Shown here in pieces: positions 62,317 to 64,000 of a stretch of DNA of 64,000 nucleotides (its first letter is position 1; every line of letters starts with the position of its first letter). A model generated the notes under the pieces. That model made no database searches, was not told where the DNA came from, and worked only from the letters and a program-made list of their open reading frames with translations. The DNA comes from Symbiodinium sp. CCMP2592 (lineage: Eukaryota > Sar > Dinophyceae > Suessiales > Symbiodiniaceae): NCBI GenBank assembly GCA_905221615.1, contig CAJNDT010003068.1, positions 1 through 64,000 on the forward strand, read 5' to 3'. A program made the translations under genes and the position numbers.

Positions 62317-64000
62317 CTGCAAAGGAAACTGACATGTCTTCCTACTTATATATGTACTGTACGTATGCTGAAACCGCGGCGCATCAGCACCTGAGATTCT
62401 GCGGCATGGCATGGCGGAATAAATCGGACGTCCCGAAAATGTAATTGTTCTGCTCCGAGGCACAGCACTGCAGCTGCCACAACTGTAGTTTAGCTGCAAA
62501 CCTGTCCAATACATACAGTAATCTGGGAGCCCCACACTACGTAGGACCTGATCCTCATCACGACGGTCGGCTCTGGCCATGACCAGCGCCTGCCCAGAGC
62601 CACGTGCGATCGTTGTTCTGGTCTCATCGATTTTCGAGATTTTGCCTGGCTCGGACCTGGGGACACAACCGTCGGAGTGGACGACTCAAGCTGCCGACAC
62701 TGATCTTTCTTACGATTGATCAGTTTTGTCAGCGCTATTCTCAGCTGCTTCACGACGTTCGGGCAACCGATTGACGCCTTGATCTGTGCACGAAGTCGCT
62801 CCTCCGATGTGGTTGTGGCTTGTGTCTGCAAGTCGCAGGCTTCGCTGGTTCAAGTCGGGTGTGCTTGCAGTCTTGCAGTACCGGGTTTCTATTTCCAGCA
62901 ATGGAAGTTTTTGGGGTCATCTTTCCTGCCGGGCTCTTTCCAGACCGCATCTCGCGCCGGCTTCGACGCACAGGAAGGGGTCACGTTGAAGATTTTGGGC
63001 GCAAAGATGATTGCACTGTTATGGAGTTGTCACCAGCTTGAAATAACTCCAAGGCTCGAGTTGCTCTTTTTGTGAAGGATTTGGTCGACGAAAGGAAAAG
63101 TTGATTTTCGACGGCCCACAGCATGAACACTACAGCTGCTGGCCCAAGCAAGCCATGTGGTGGTCGACGAGGTGCATGTTGACTGACTTGGCGGTGCTCC
63201 TGCAACCTGGCCATCATCAGGGAAGGACAGCTGCCTCTGTCTAAATTTCAAACTACTCAGCAAGAGGCTGGTTCCGTGGCTGCCCCACCAAAATGTTCCA
63301 GCTGGCGCTGCCGCTCGTTCCCCGACGGAAGGCTGGTGGCACGGCTGGTAGGTTGCCAGAATGGCACATGGCCTTGGCAGCCGAATCCGAACTTACGCAG
63401 CATCCGTGGTCGAAAGTTTTCCGGTTCATTCAAGATAGTCCAGCAGATCGAAAAGGACACCAAAGGCACACTTCGGGGCAAAGGCATCCCAGCTTGGGCT
63501 TATTGAAGGAGGGATGCTCACAGGGACACGGGGATATTGTTCCCATTTGGCAGCCACAGCTCATCATCCCGACTACGACCTGGACGGCTTCTCTGCTATA
63601 GTTGCATAGTTTCGGGTTTAGGGGGCTGGCACACAAGAGGCCGAATCCCAGCGCGAAGCCCTAAACCCCAAACATCTCCGAACCGAACCTGAACATCAAG
63701 AAACTCAGTGGAATCATAACAGGTGCATGTTTTAGGGATCTCGGTTCCAGGATCCAGACGACGCTGCAGTCTCACGAAAGCTGGTAACAAAAAGAGACAA
63801 CCGCATCTACAAGGCTCAAGGAGACTATGCAATACAGGCCGGGGTTGGGTGCCCAGAGTACAGAGTCAGAACAGAATCTTTAGACGTACAGCTTCAAGGC
63901 CGTCTTCCTCTAGATGATGCGTTCCTAGCCCGGAAAGACCGAAATCGATGCTTACCGGCCTTGGCGGTGGGGTATCGCATGGCCCCGGGCTTAGCTCTGA
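62317..64000. other. No supported gene; overlapping plausible frames
   Basis: GC-richer, more unique-looking sequence than the repeats to the left. Frames on both strands at 62716-63600 (for example a plus frame with EVFGVIFPAGLFPDR, and one with SFKIVQQIEKDTKGTLRGKG) could be exons, but start, splice and strand cannot be settled. Confidence 0.35.

Overview
The window looks like nuclear DNA of a repeat-rich microalga, most likely a dinoflagellate (Symbiodiniaceae-like). The reasons are plant/alga-type telomere words (TTTAGGG/CCCTAAA) scattered through the flanks in both orientations, very low gene density, many short inverted-repeat elements, long microsatellites, an intron-bearing eukaryotic tRNA gene and a long Ty1/copia-type retroelement. 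The group assignment is inference; other TTTAGGG algae (for example chromerids) are not excluded.

Layout: 1-11206 is a mostly non-coding flank of degenerate telomere-like repeats and small palindromic elements. It holds one well-supported tRNA-Tyr gene with a 12-nt intron (2490-2574, minus) and one plausible protein exon (6370-7062, minus). 11207-42135 is one LTR retroelement on the minus strand: two identical 432-bp LTRs with TG...CA ends, a 5-bp target duplication TCTTG on both sides, a G6 polypurine stop next to the 3' LTR, and a short leader after the 5' LTR. 42136-64000 is the other flank, again repeats and simple sequence, with a few candidate exon fragments (an SH3-like piece near 43.3 kb and several minus-strand pieces between 57.1 and 62.3 kb, two of which resemble helicase-associated repeats).

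The retroelement reads 5' to 3' from 42135 down to 11207: 5' LTR, coiled-coil gag with a capsid-like region, two CCCH zinc fingers, aspartic protease (DTG), integrase (zinc motif plus D,D,E), copia-type reverse transcriptase (YVDD), RNase H, then about 800 unrecognised residues. A second very large cistron (ORF2, 2500 aa) follows in another frame. ORF2 carries zinc-ribbon-like cysteine clusters and a segment that I read as a Tpt1/KptA-type NAD-dependent RNA 2'-phosphotransferase with its Arg-His-Arg-Arg residues. As far as I know, accessory RNA-repair enzymes are not a standard part of copia elements; this is the most interesting item in the window.

A 100-N assembly gap (27670-27769) sits inside the element. 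The 11.1 kb on its left (16549-27669) repeats the 11.1 kb on its right (27770-38912), so one true unit would be about 19.7 kb. The two copies differ at roughly the percent level and carry different frame lesions, although the LTRs are identical and the target duplication is perfect. Either two contig ends that should overlap were scaffolded side by side (one possibly drawn from another family member), or the element has a real internal duplication. The cistrons are best judged by comparing copies: ORF2 is uninterrupted on the left, the pol frame is uninterrupted on the right, and the gag-pol junction is in frame on the left.
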